Made by a program: the position numbers and the translations under genes
From: Planomonospora_B alba
GTDB taxonomy: Bacteria; Actinomycetota; Actinomycetes; Streptosporangiales; Streptosporangiaceae
DNA length: 64,000 nt
Direction: 5' to 3'
NCBI RefSeq assembly: GCF_039534085.1
Contig: NZ_BAAAUT010000038.1
Location: forward strand, 13,215 to 77,214
The notes under the pieces: generated by a model
What the model was told of the DNA's origin: nothing
Seen by the model: only the letters and a program-made list of their open reading frames with translations
Database searches by the model: none
Shown: positions 32,426-40,370 of the stretch, piece after piece
How positions within the stretch are numbered: position 1 is the stretch's first letter
Layout of the letters: each line of letters starts with the position of its first letter

Positions 32426-33628
32426 ATGGCCCTGTCCGCACTGGGCGAGCCCTGCGTCCTGCTCAAGCTGGGCGAGGTCGTCCTGAAGGGCGACAACCGC
32501 GAGGTGTTCGAGCAGCGGTTGCAGGCCAACATCAGGGCGGCGCTGAAGGAGTTCGGCTTCAAGGTGGACGTGCGCCAGCGCCACGGCGTCATCGCCCTGT
32601 TCCTGCCGGAGGGGACGAGCGTCGAGACGGCCGACGCGGTCGCCGAGCGGGTCTCCTACGTGCCCGGCCTGGTCTGGATCCACCGGGCCTGGCGGGTCGC
32701 CAAGGAGCCCGAGGCGGTGACCAAGGCCGCGATCGAGCTGCTCGCCGACCGGGAGGACGTCAGGCGCGGCGTCACCTTCGCGGTCCGCTCCCGGCGCCGC
32801 GACAAGCGCTTCCCGCTGACCTCCATGCAGCTCGACCGCGAGGTCGGCGGTGCGATCAACGACACCTACAGGCTGCCGGTCGACCTGAAGAACCCCCAGC
32901 TGACCGTCTCCATCGAGGTGGACCGCGACGAGGTCTTCGTGCACACCGACGGCCTGCAGGGCCAGGGCGGCCTGCCGGTCGGCTCCAGCGGCCGCGCGCT
33001 GGTGCTGATGTCGGGCGGCATCGACTCCCCGGTGGCGGCCTACCGGATGATGCGCCGCGGGCTGCGGGTGGACTTCCTGCACTTCTCCGGCATCCCGTTC
33101 ACCACCTCGGAGTCCATCTACAAGGCGTACGCGCTGGTGCGCGCGCTGGAGAAGTTCCAGGGCAGGGCGCGCTTCTGGGTGGTGCCGTTCGGCAAGGCGC
33201 AGCAGTCCATCAAGGCCTCCGGCCAGGACCGCCTGGCGGTCATCGCGCAGCGCCGCCTGATGCTGAAGACCGCCGAGGAGGTCGCCCACCGCATCCGCGC
33301 CGGCGCGCTGATCACCGGCGACTCCCTGGGCCAGGTCTCCTCCCAGACCCTGCAGAACATCACCGCCCAGGACGACGCCGTGGACCTGCCGATCCTGCGC
33401 CCGCTCATCGGCCTCGACAAGAGCGAGATCATCACCGAGGCCCGCCGGATCGGCACCCTGGAGATCTCCGAGCTCCCCGACGAGGACTGCTGCACCCTGC
33501 TGGCGCCCCGCCGGCCCGAGACCGCCGCCAAGATCGACGACCTGAAGCTGATCGAGCGGCGGCTGGACGCCGAGGAGCTCGCCGTGCAGCTGGCCGACTC
33601 CCTGCAGGAGTACAAGCCGGAGGGCTGA
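32426..33628 (+). CDS. thiI: tRNA 4-thiouridine synthase ThiI without rhodanese domain
   Basis: Protein of 400 residues. Domains: NFLD (residues ~1-60), THUMP (~65-170) and a PP-loop ATPase with SGGIDSPVAAY near residue 190; a later DEDCCTLL pair is conserved in the family. ThiI adenylates U8 of tRNA and inserts sulfur. The E. coli enzyme carries a C-terminal rhodanese domain with the persulfide cysteine; this one ends at residue 400 without it, as in many Gram-positive members. It is 20 kb from the thiOSG operon. GGAGG lies before ATG 32426. Confidence 0.92.
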   Translation: MALSALGEPCVLLKLGEVVLKGDNREVFEQRLQANIRAALKEFGFKVDVRQRHGVIALFLPEGTSVETADAVAERVSYVPGLVWIHRAWRVAKEPEAVTKAAIELLADREDVRRGVTFAVRSRRRDKRFPLTSMQLDREVGGAINDTYRLPVDLKNPQLTVSIEVDRDEVFVHTDGLQGQGGLPVGSSGRALVLMSGGIDSPVAAYRMMRRGLRVDFLHFSGIPFTTSESIYKAYALVRALEKFQGRARFWVVPFGKAQQSIKASGQDRLAVIAQRRLMLKTAEEVAHRIRAGALITGDSLGQVSSQTLQNITAQDDAVDLPILRPLIGLDKSEIITEARRIGTLEISELPDEDCCTLLAPRRPETAAKIDDLKLIERRLDAEELAVQLADSLQEYKPEG

Positions 33629-33674
33629 GGCCCGGGCGGGGTCCGTTCCGCGCCGGGACGCCGCGCGGGCGCGC

Positions 33675-33959
33675 TCAGTCGACCTTGAAGGGGTCGTGCT
33701 CGGTGAGGAGCTTCTCCAGGCGGGCCTGGTCGACCCGGGTGGTCACCTCGGAGAGCTCCTGGCGGTCGCGCACGCACTTGGCCAGGGTGAAGGTCGAGGT
33801 GACGACGTACAGCACGCCGATGGCCAGGAAACCGCGGACCCAGGCGTCCACCGGCAGGTAGACCAGGCCGATGGCGACGGCGGTGACGGACACGCCGAAG
33901 GAGATGATCGACTGGAGGTAGAAGGCGCTGGTGTTCTTGGGCTGGATCGCTCTCGTCAT
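33675..33959 (-). CDS. YiaA/YiaB-family inner membrane protein
   Basis: Protein of 94 residues with two membrane helices (FYLQSIISFGVSVTAVAIGLVYLP and WVRGFLAIGVLYVVTSTFTLAK) and a charged C-terminal tail ending DPFKVD. YiaA/YiaB proteins have no known activity. ATG 33959 follows GGAGG closely; a GTG three codons upstream is an alternative. A palindrome (TACTCAG-N6-CTGAGTA) lies about 45 nt upstream. Confidence 0.82.
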   Translation of the reverse strand: MTRAIQPKNTSAFYLQSIISFGVSVTAVAIGLVYLPVDAWVRGFLAIGVLYVVTSTFTLAKCVRDRQELSEVTTRVDQARLEKLLTEHDPFKVD

Positions 33960-34004
33960 GCCCTCCACGGTCCGGCACCGGGGCCGGTCCGGGCATCCGC
34001 GCGG

Positions 34005-34026
34005 ATACTCAGCCGCGCCTGAGTAG
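34005..34026. promoter_or_regulatory. Inverted repeat TACTCAG-N6-CTGAGTA
   Basis: Perfect 7-bp arms in the promoter region of the YiaA-like gene. It resembles the half-sites TGAGTAC/GTACTCA reported for MacR but in the opposite arrangement, so binding by MacR is only a possibility. Confidence 0.4.
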
Positions 34027-34073
34027 GGCGGCCCGGCGCCGCCCGCGGGCGGCGCGCGCCTCCCGCGCGGAGG

Positions 34074-34104
34074 GAGGCCCCGCCCGGGACACGGACGGGG
34101 CCTC
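34074..34104 (-). terminator. Hairpin after the small secreted protein gene
   Basis: Nine-bp stem GAGGCCCCG/CGGGGCCTC, 40 nt past the stop of the minus-strand gene. Confidence 0.6.
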
Positions 34105-34143
34105 GCAGGTGCGTTGCGGAGAACGCCTCACCTCACCGGCGGT

Positions 34144-34362
34144 CTACCACAGGCCGTAGCCGCCGTTGGTGCCGGTGCACAGGTTGGTGTTGGCGGCACC
34201 CTGCGGGCCGGCCGCGGACTGGTTGGCGTTGTAGAACGACCCGCCGAAGCCGTAGCCGCCGAAACCGCCGCAGCCGCCCGCGGTGGCGGCGGACGAGCCG
34301 GCCAGCACCAGCGTGGTCGCGGCGATGCCGGTGAGCGCGATGCGAGACAGGATCTTCCTCAT
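34144..34362 (-). CDS. Small secreted glycine-rich protein, 72 residues
   Basis: Begins MRKILSRIALTGIAATTLVL, a typical signal peptide with cleavage likely at SAATA-GG. The mature peptide (~42 residues) is rich in Gly, Asn, Phe and Tyr, with two cysteines, and ends GGYGLW. Length, secretion and composition recall chaplin- or rodlin-like surface proteins, but it has no clear chaplin motif. AAAGGA lies 10 nt upstream and a hairpin lies downstream, so it is a monocistronic gene. No assigned function. Confidence 0.75.
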   Translation of the reverse strand: MRKILSRIALTGIAATTLVLAGSSAATAGGCGGFGGYGFGGSFYNANQSAAGPQGAANTNLCTGTNGGYGLW

Positions 34363-34689
34363 GGGACTGGGTTTCCTTTCTTCGTCCTGCCCTTGCGGGC
34401 CGGAACTCCGACTGCGACCGGTCCCCGTCCGCACCGCCCGGTGACGGAGTGGAACCGATCCCACACCCCTCAATACCCATCACTCCACTCTTTGAACACA
34501 CATAGTCACTGAAGTGCTACTAACAGTGAACAAGAGCGGTGAGTGCGGAAAAATCCGCCTTGTCCGTTCCTGTGTCCTCCGTCGGAGCGGGCCCGCTCCG
34601 GACCGCGACCGCACCCGCCGGAGCGGACCCGGCCTGGACCGAGGCCGTCCGCCCGGCCTGGACCGAGGCCGTCCGCCCGCCGGGCCGGG
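34363..34689. other. Intergenic region between the secreted protein gene and aroG
   Basis: About 330 bp. The part near 34470-34550 is AT-richer than its surroundings and should hold the promoter of the small secreted protein gene. A 24-bp tandem repeat lies near the aroG stop. No gene is supported. Confidence 0.6.
34631..34678. repeat. 24-bp perfect tandem repeat, two copies
   Basis: Units 34631-34654 and 34655-34678 are identical and lie 12 nt beyond the aroG stop, in non-coding DNA. Confidence 0.85.
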
Positions 34690-35727
34690 TCAGGCGGAGG
34701 CCAGCGCGTCGCCGACCGCGGTCTTGCCCAGCAGCGGCGGGAGCTGGCGCATCACCCGGGCCAGCTCCCGCAGGTCGCCGTTGACCAGGGCCTGCGGGCC
34801 GTCGCAGAGCGCCTGCTCCGGGTGGGGGTGGACGTCGATGATCACACCGTCGGCGCCGGCCGCGATGGCGGCGCGGGTGAGCGGCAGCACCAGGTCGCGG
34901 CGGCCGCCGGAGTGGGACGGGTCGACGATGACCGGCAGGTGGGACAGGCGCTGGGCGACGGGGACCGCCGAGACGTCCAGGGTGTTGCGGGTGGCGGTCT
35001 CGAAGGTGCGGATCCCCCGCTCGCACAGCACGATGTCGAGGTTGCCGCGCTGGGCGATGTACTCGGCGGCCATCAGCCACTCCTCGATGGTGGCGTTCAT
35101 GCCCCGCTTGAGCATGACCGGCTTGCCGATCCCGCCCACCGCCTGGAGCAGCGCGAAGTTCTGCGCGTTGCGGGTGCCGATCTGCAGCATGTCCGCGTAG
35201 GAGGCGACCAGCTCGACGTCGTGGGCGTCCACCACCTCGGTGACGACCGGCAGCCCGGTCGCCTCCCGCACGCCGGCGAGGATGCGCAACCCCTCCTCGC
35301 CCAGGCCCTGGAAGGCGTAGGGCGAGGTGCGGGGCTTGTAGGCGCCGCCGCGCAGCAGGGTGGCCCCGGCGGCCTTGGCCATCTCGGCCGCCTCCAGCGT
35401 CTGCTGCGGGCTCTCCACCGCGCACGGGCCCGCGATCAGCGTCACCGTGCCCGGGCCGATCGGCACGCCGCCGACCCGGACCGTGGAGCGTTCGGGGTGG
35501 TTGTCCCGGCTCACCAGCTTGTAGGGCGCGGTCACCCGCATCACGTCGGCCACCCCCCGCATGCCGCGCAGGTTCAGCGCGCCGAACTGCGCGACGTCGC
35601 CGACCAGGCCGATGATCGTACGGCTCACGCCCCGGCTGACGAACGCGCTGCCGCCCGCCGCGGAGACGACCTCCACGATCGCGTCGACGTCTTCCTGGGT
35701 GGCCTCGGGGGCCATGACGATGACCAT
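34690..35727 (-). CDS. aroG: DAHP synthase, class I (AroF/AroG Ibeta type)
   Basis: Protein of 345 residues. An N-terminal ferredoxin-like regulatory segment (residues ~1-75, MVIVMAPEATQEDVDAIVEVV) precedes the barrel. Barrel motifs: LIAGPCAVES, RGGAYKPRTSPYAFQG, QIGTRNAQNF, LLKRG-like PVMLKRGMNATIEEW, and VDPSHSGGRR with a metal His. It joins phosphoenolpyruvate and erythrose 4-phosphate at the entry to aromatic amino-acid synthesis. Mycobacteria have a class II enzyme at the matching place, so this is a non-orthologous substitution. An aromatic leader peptide and terminator lie upstream. AAGGAG precedes ATG 35727. Confidence 0.94.
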   Translation of the reverse strand: MVIVMAPEATQEDVDAIVEVVSAAGGSAFVSRGVSRTIIGLVGDVAQFGALNLRGMRGVADVMRVTAPYKLVSRDNHPERSTVRVGGVPIGPGTVTLIAGPCAVESPQQTLEAAEMAKAAGATLLRGGAYKPRTSPYAFQGLGEEGLRILAGVREATGLPVVTEVVDAHDVELVASYADMLQIGTRNAQNFALLQAVGGIGKPVMLKRGMNATIEEWLMAAEYIAQRGNLDIVLCERGIRTFETATRNTLDVSAVPVAQRLSHLPVIVDPSHSGGRRDLVLPLTRAAIAAGADGVIIDVHPHPEQALCDGPQALVNGDLRELARVMRQLPPLLGKTAVGDALASA

Positions 35728-35757
35728 TTCTCTCCTTGGGTGAACGCGGGAAACGAA

Positions 35758-35789
35758 AAGGCCCCGGGTCCGATCGGACCCGGGGCCTT
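35758..35789 (-). terminator. Attenuator terminator upstream of aroG
   Basis: A 32-bp perfect palindrome: arms AAGGCCCCGGGTCC and GGACCCGGGGCCTT around GATC, followed on the minus strand by a T-rich run (TTTCGTTT). It lies 30 nt before the aroG start. The leader segment TCGGACC can pair with GGTCCGA of the terminator's 5' arm, which would give an antiterminator. Confidence 0.9.
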
Positions 35790-35805
35790 CGTGTTCGCCT
35801 GGCTG

Positions 35806-35880
35806 TCAGCGCAGCATCTGGAGGCGGACGGTCCGACCCACGGGTCCGTCGCCATAGAAAAACCAGAACACGGTACGCAT
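35806..35880 (-). CDS. aroG leader peptide, 24 residues, with Phe-Trp-Phe-Phe-Tyr run
   Basis: ATG 35880 to TGA 35806 encodes 24 residues. Codons 5-9 are TTC TGG TTT TTC TAT (Phe, Trp, Phe, Phe, Tyr), all three aromatic amino acids in a row, just upstream of DAHP synthase, the enzyme that commits carbon to those amino acids. Stalling there at low charged aromatic tRNA would free the downstream RNA to form an antiterminator. Behind the run, GGCGACGG (near codons 10-12) and CCGUCCGCC can form a pause hairpin. The start is leaderless by appearance: TAGCAT lies 8 nt upstream and no ribosome site is visible. Confidence 0.87.
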   Translation of the reverse strand: MRTVFWFFYGDGPVGRTVRLQMLR

Positions 35881-35888
35881 CGCCCGCA

Positions 35889-35894
35889 ATGCTA
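35889..35894 (-). promoter_or_regulatory. -10 box TAGCAT for the aroG leader transcript
   Basis: Ends 8 nt before the leader-peptide ATG. Confidence 0.5.
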
Positions 35895-36095
35895 GCGCAC
35901 CCCGCCCGCCGCGGACCGTCCCGTCTCAGCAGGCGGACGGCGGCTCTCCGGTGCGGCGGCGCGCGGCCCGCACGCGGCGGCGCGCGGCCCCGGGGCCGCG
36001 CGCAACGGGGAGCCCGCCCTCCGGAGGCGGAACGGGCGGTGGCAGGATTGCCCCGTGCCACCGGGGAAACGGCGAGGGGAGTTGGTGGGGGAGTG

Positions 36096-36716
36096 ATGGT
36101 GGATCGGCCCGAGGATCCGCTGGAGGAGACCCGCCTGCCCCCGGGCCAGTACGTCCCGCGGGGGCACCCGGTGATCCACTACGGCAGGGTGCCGACGTTC
36201 CGCCCGGAGACCTGGGAACTGCAGGTCATGGGGGCGACCGCCTCGGGAGAGCCGTACCGCTTCTCCTGGCAGCGCTTCTCCGGGCTGCCCCGCACGACGG
36301 TCGTGGCGGACTTCCACTGCGTCACCAAGTTCTCGATCATGGGCTACGAGTGGTGCGGCGTCTCCGCGGCCACGCTGCTGGAGCTCGCCCCGCCCGCCCC
36401 GCAGGCGCGGCACGTGATGCTGTGGGGCGAGTACGGCTACAGCGCCAACGTCAGGATGAGCGACTTCGCCCGCGACCGCACCCTGCTGGCCGTGGAACTG
36501 GACGGCAGGCCGATCTCGCCGGAACGCGGCCACCCGGTGCGGGCGGTCGTGCCGCACCTGTACGCCTGGAAGAGCGTCAAGTGGCTGCGGGCGGTGGAGT
36601 ACATGGTGGAGGACCGGCGCGGTTTCTGGGAGGAGCGCGGCTACCACAACGTCGCCGACCCCTGGCGGGAGCAGCGCTACTCGTACCAGGAGGAGCCGGG
36701 CGAAGGCCCCCCGTAA
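36096..36716 (+). CDS. Sulfite-oxidase-like molybdopterin oxidoreductase
   Basis: Protein of 206 residues consisting of one oxidoreductase molybdopterin-binding domain. The likely molybdenum-ligating Cys is in VADFHCVTKFS near residue 70; the W-E-L-x-V-M-G and VRAVVPHLYAWKSVKW segments also match. It lacks the N-terminal heme and C-terminal dimerisation domains of true sulfite oxidases, as in a common short actinobacterial form. No Tat signal is present, so it should be cytoplasmic. The electron acceptor and substrate are unknown. Start at ATG 36096, next to a GGGGGAG site. Confidence 0.85.
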   Translation: MVDRPEDPLEETRLPPGQYVPRGHPVIHYGRVPTFRPETWELQVMGATASGEPYRFSWQRFSGLPRTTVVADFHCVTKFSIMGYEWCGVSAATLLELAPPAPQARHVMLWGEYGYSANVRMSDFARDRTLLAVELDGRPISPERGHPVRAVVPHLYAWKSVKWLRAVEYMVEDRRGFWEERGYHNVADPWREQRYSYQEEPGEGPP

Positions 36717-36762
36717 GCGGGCCGGTAACCGCGTTCCGCCCTGCTCGGCGGGCGGCGTTGGC

Positions 36763-36768
36763 TACGGT
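36763..36768 (+). promoter_or_regulatory. -10 box TACGGT, leaderless start of the LytS-type kinase
   Basis: Ends 6 nt before ATG 36775. Confidence 0.55.
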
Positions 36769-36774
36769 TCCGGC

Positions 36775-38016
36775 ATGTCGACCAGAGGCTGGGCGCTGTT
36801 GTCCGCGATCTGCTTCCTGCTCGGGCTCGCGCTGCCCCGCCGGGGCGGGGGCTTCCCGCACCGCCGTGCGCGCGGCCACGGAGACGGGCGCGGGGACCGG
36901 TGGGACGGGCGCGGCGCCGGACGGCAGGGCGAGGCGACCTTCACCACCCTGCGCGTGGCGGCGCGGGCGGCCCCCTGGCTGCGCTCCGGGCTGACCTCCC
37001 AGACCGCCGGCAAGGCCGTACGCCACCTGCGGGTGCTGCTCGGCGCCGAGGCCGCCGCGCTGGCCGGTCCCGACGGCGTGCTGGCCTGGGACGGCGGGCC
37101 GGACTGCCAGCGGGAGCGGGCGCCCGGGCACGCCGCGGCCGCCCTCGCCTCCCGCCGCCCCCGGGTCCTGGAGGGCGAGGCGCTCGCCTGCGGCCGGCCG
37201 GACTGCCCGGTCAGGAGCGCGGCGGCCGTCCCCCTGGAGGTGGACGGCCGGGTGGCCGGCGTGCTGCTCGCCTACGGCGCCGCGCCCGCCCCCGCGCTGC
37301 TGCGGACCGCCGCCGAGGTGGCCCGCTGGATCTGCGGGCAGCTGGAGCTCGCCGGTCTCGACGAGTACCGCAGGCGGGCCGCGGAGGCGGAGATGCGGGC
37401 GCTGCGCGCGCAGATCTCCCCGCACTTCGTCTACAACTCGCTGACCACCATCGCCTCCTTCGTCCGCACCGACCCCGAGCGGGCCCGCGAGCTGCTGGTG
37501 GACTTCGCCGACTTCGCCCGGTACGTGCTGCGGCGGGCCAGAGACCTCACCACGCTGGCCGACGAGCTGCGCTGCGTGGACCGCTACCTGCTGCTGGAAC
37601 GGGCCCGGTTCGGCGACCGGCTCCGCTTCACCGTCCAGGTCGCACCCGAGGTGCTGGGGGTGGCCGTGCCGTTCCTGTGCCTGCAGCCGCTGGTGGAGAA
37701 CGCCATCAAGCACGGCCTGGCCCGCAGCGGGGGCCCGGGCGAGGTGCGGGTGGTGATCGAGGACGCCGGGGCCGAGGCGCACATCAGCGTCGAGGACGAC
37801 GGGCTCGGCATGGAGCCGGAGCAGGCGCGGCTGCTGCTCGACGACGGCCCGCGCGCGGGCCGGGGCGAGGGCGGGATCGGGCTGGCCAACGTGGACCTGC
37901 GGCTCCGGCAGATCTACGGCGACGGCTACGGGCTGGTCGTGGAGAGCGGCCTGGGGGCCGGCACCCGGGTCCGGCTCCGGGTGCCCAAGGGCGTCCGCGC
38001 GGCCGACCCCGCCTGA
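36775..38016 (+). CDS. LytS/YehU-type sensor histidine kinase
   Basis: Protein of 413 residues. One N-terminal hydrophobic helix (WALLSAICFLLGLALP) is followed by an Arg/Gly-rich linker, a GAF-like domain (residues ~55-200, with HLRVLLGAEAAALAG) and a His_kinase core with ALRAQISPHFVYNSLTTIASF near residue 215. The ATPase part has PLVENAIKHGLAR and GGIGLANVDLRLRQIYG. It pairs with the LytTR regulator 91 bp downstream. In other bacteria such pairs sense pyruvate or envelope state; the signal here is unknown. Confidence 0.9.
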   Translation: MSTRGWALLSAICFLLGLALPRRGGGFPHRRARGHGDGRGDRWDGRGAGRQGEATFTTLRVAARAAPWLRSGLTSQTAGKAVRHLRVLLGAEAAALAGPDGVLAWDGGPDCQRERAPGHAAAALASRRPRVLEGEALACGRPDCPVRSAAAVPLEVDGRVAGVLLAYGAAPAPALLRTAAEVARWICGQLELAGLDEYRRRAAEAEMRALRAQISPHFVYNSLTTIASFVRTDPERARELLVDFADFARYVLRRARDLTTLADELRCVDRYLLLERARFGDRLRFTVQVAPEVLGVAVPFLCLQPLVENAIKHGLARSGGPGEVRVVIEDAGAEAHISVEDDGLGMEPEQARLLLDDGPRAGRGEGGIGLANVDLRLRQIYGDGYGLVVESGLGAGTRVRLRVPKGVRAADPA

Positions 38017-38107
38017 CCGTGCCGCCGTCCCCGTCGGCCCCGCCGTCCTCACCCGTTACCGGCATGTCGCTTGCGGGCCGCGTGCCGCAGTGGGCAACGT
38101 GAGGGCC

Positions 38108-38869
38108 ATGCTGCGCGTCCTGGCCGTCGACGACGAGATCCCCGCCCTGGAGGAGCTGGCGTACCTGCTCCGCAGGGACCCCCGCATCGAGCACGTCGCC
38201 ACCGCCTCCGACGGCGTCAGAGCGCTCCAGGACATGGTCGCGATGATCGCCTCGGGAGAGCGGCTGGACGGCGTCTTCCTCGACATCCGGATGCCCGGGA
38301 TCGACGGCCTGGACCTGGCCAGGCTCGCCTCGGGCTTCCCCCGGCCGCCCCGCCTGGTCTTCGTCACCGCCCACGACGACTGCGCGGTCCAGGCGTTCGA
38401 GCTGGAGGCGGTGGACTACCTGCTCAAACCGGTGCGGGCCGAACGGCTGGCGGAGGCCGTGCGGCGCCTGGAGGCCGCGCCCGCGCCGCCGCAGCAGGGA
38501 CCGGAGGAGGTCATCCCGGTCGAGCTCGGCGGCCGGACCAGGTTCGTGCCCCGGCAGTCGGTCCGGTTCGCCGAGGCCAGGGGCGACTACGTGCGGCTGC
38601 ACACCGCCGAGGGCACCTACCTCATCCGCATGTCCCTGGCCGCGCTGGAGCGGCGCTGGGCCGGGTCGGGGTTCATCCGCATCCACCGCAGCACGCTGGT
38701 CGCCGCGCGGCACGTCAGCGAGATGCGCTTCGACGGCGGCAGGGTCGTGCTGCAGGTCGGCGCCGAGACGCTGGCGGTCAGCCGGCGCCACACCCGGCAG
38801 GTCCGGGAGCAGCTGGTCCGCCAGTTCCAGGACCGTCCGGTGCAGGCCGCCCCGGCGGTGGAGGCGTGA
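38108..38869 (+). CDS. LytTR-family response regulator
   Basis: Protein of 253 residues. Receiver domain: VDDEIPALEEL, phospho-acceptor in VFLDIRMPG, Thr in FVTAHDD, Lys in YLLKPVR. The C-terminal LytTR DNA-binding domain (~150-245) contains FAEARGDYVRLHTAEGTYLIRMSLAALERRW and FIRIHRSTLVA. It is the likely partner of the upstream LytS-type kinase. ATG 38108 is used because a GAGG site lies just before it; a GTG at 38090 is an alternative start. Targets are unknown. Confidence 0.9.
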   Translation: MLRVLAVDDEIPALEELAYLLRRDPRIEHVATASDGVRALQDMVAMIASGERLDGVFLDIRMPGIDGLDLARLASGFPRPPRLVFVTAHDDCAVQAFELEAVDYLLKPVRAERLAEAVRRLEAAPAPPQQGPEEVIPVELGGRTRFVPRQSVRFAEARGDYVRLHTAEGTYLIRMSLAALERRWAGSGFIRIHRSTLVAARHVSEMRFDGGRVVLQVGAETLAVSRRHTRQVREQLVRQFQDRPVQAAPAVEA

Positions 38870-39167
38870 GCGGACGGCGGCGGCCGTTCGTCGCGGGAGG
38901 GCGACCGCTCGTCGCCCGGGCACTCTCCGTACAACGACAACTACACACCGTTGAACGCGCTGCGGGTGAAGCGGGTTTCGCCTGATCAGGCCCCCTCATA
39001 GTGTTCCTGCATCGGAGAGCCGACCCGCCGGGCCAGGAGGGGACGGAGCCGCGAGGCTCGCAGACTGGCGGGCGGGGTTCCCGGGTGAGCGTCGGTGAAG
39101 CGGTCACCCGGCCGCCGGACCTTGATACCCGGGGGGGATGGTCCGGCGGCCTCCGGTACGACGGTGA

Positions 39168-39189
39168 GGCCCGCGACGTGTCGCGGGCC
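39168..39189 (+). terminator. Hairpin GGCCCGCGAC/GTCGCGGGCC
   Basis: Perfect 10-bp stem with a GT loop region, 300 nt past the LytTR gene; probable terminator in the convergent region. Confidence 0.5.
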
Positions 39190-39245
39190 GTACCGCGAGC
39201 CGGCCCCACGGGGGCGGCCGGCACGCGGACCGGACGTCCGTCGTA

Positions 39246-39275
39246 CCCCCGGCGGCGCCCCGGCGCCGCCGGGGG
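39246..39275 (-). terminator. Hairpin after nfo
   Basis: CCCCCGGCGGCGCC and its complement, 42 nt past the nfo stop on the minus strand. Confidence 0.55.
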
Positions 39276-39316
39276 CGCGCCCGGGGGCGCCCGGCGGCGG
39301 GTGCCGCCGCCGGGGA

Positions 39317-40159
39317 TCACAGCCCGTCGCGGAGCTTCTTCAGCAGCTCGATGTCCTCGCGGTGCTTGTCGGCGCCGCCGGGCGTCTCGATGCAGAGCGG
39401 GATCCCGGCGCAGGCGGGGTGGCGCATCAGCTCGGCGAAGGCCGCCGCGCCGATGTGGCCCGCGCCGATGTTCTCGTGCCGGTCCTTCTTGGAGCCGCAC
39501 ACGTCCTTGGAGTCGTTGGCGTGGATCAGCCGGAGCCGGCCCGGCGCGACCGCGTGCAGGCAGTCGAAGGTCTCCCGGACCCCCTCAGGGGTCGACAGGT
39601 CGTGGCCGGCGGCGAAGGCGTGGCAGGTGTCCAGGCAGATGCCGGCCTTCGGGTGCCAGTCGAGCGCCGCCAGGTAGGGCTCCAGGTCCTGGACGGTCGC
39701 GCAGAGCATCCCGCCCTGCCCGGCCATCGGCTCCAGCAGCAGGTCGGGGCCGTCGTCGGGCAGCTCCTCCAGCAGCGGCAGCAGGTGCTCGCGGAGCTGG
39801 CGCAGGGCGTCCTCGCGGGGCTGGCTCACCGCCGAGCCGGTGTGCACGACCAGGCCCTTCGCCCCGATGGCGGCGCTGCGCAGCAGGCCGTGCCGTACGG
39901 TCGCCACCGACTTCTCCAGGGTGTCGGCGCTCGGCGTGCCGAGGTTGACGAGGTACGGCGCGTGCACGAAGGTCACCACGCCCGACTCGCGCAGCCGCTC
40001 GTCCTGGACCGGGTCGCCGGCGGCCAGCGCCCAGCCGCGGGGGTTGGTGACGAACACCTGGATCATCTCGGCGCCGATGTCCGAGGCGTACTTCAGGCCG
40101 CCCTTGGCCAGGCCGCCGGTGACGGAGACGTGTCCGCCGATGAGGGAGAGAGCAGTCAT
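39317..40159 (-). CDS. nfo: Endonuclease IV, AP endonuclease
   Basis: Protein of 280 residues in the AP endonuclease 2 family. Zinc-binding motifs are in place: VHAPYLVNLGTP, VVHTGSA, LLLEPMAGQG, CLDTCHAFAAGHD, IHANDSKD and DRHENIGAGHIG, and ETPGG at the end. It cuts the phosphodiester 5' of abasic sites in base-excision repair. ATG 40159 begins TALSLIGGHVSVTGGL, the normal family N-terminus; longer frames upstream do not match. It is divergent from the purine catabolism operon. Confidence 0.94.
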   Translation of the reverse strand: MTALSLIGGHVSVTGGLAKGGLKYASDIGAEMIQVFVTNPRGWALAAGDPVQDERLRESGVVTFVHAPYLVNLGTPSADTLEKSVATVRHGLLRSAAIGAKGLVVHTGSAVSQPREDALRQLREHLLPLLEELPDDGPDLLLEPMAGQGGMLCATVQDLEPYLAALDWHPKAGICLDTCHAFAAGHDLSTPEGVRETFDCLHAVAPGRLRLIHANDSKDVCGSKKDRHENIGAGHIGAAAFAELMRHPACAGIPLCIETPGGADKHREDIELLKKLRDGL

Positions 40160-40370
40160 GATGCCGCCAAGTGTAGGCGCTGCCCGCCGAGGTCCCGGGA
40201 ACGCGCCGACGACCGGCCGGTCGCGGGGAGGAGGCCGGCCGCCGGACGTGCCGCTTGTGGAAACCTGCCGGATGATTTCCCTTCTGTGGTGGCGATTCGC
40301 TGAAGAGCCCGGACCGGATCGGTGTGTGTACTGCTGGCATGCCGAACGTGACACCCCCGGCGGGGTCCCG

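Larger units (their letters stand above)
38870..39316. other. Intergenic region with hairpins between the LytTR gene and nfo
   Basis: About 450 bp without a supported gene. It holds two strong hairpins, 39168-39189 and 39246-39275, and an AT-richer start near 38930-39000. Confidence 0.6.
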
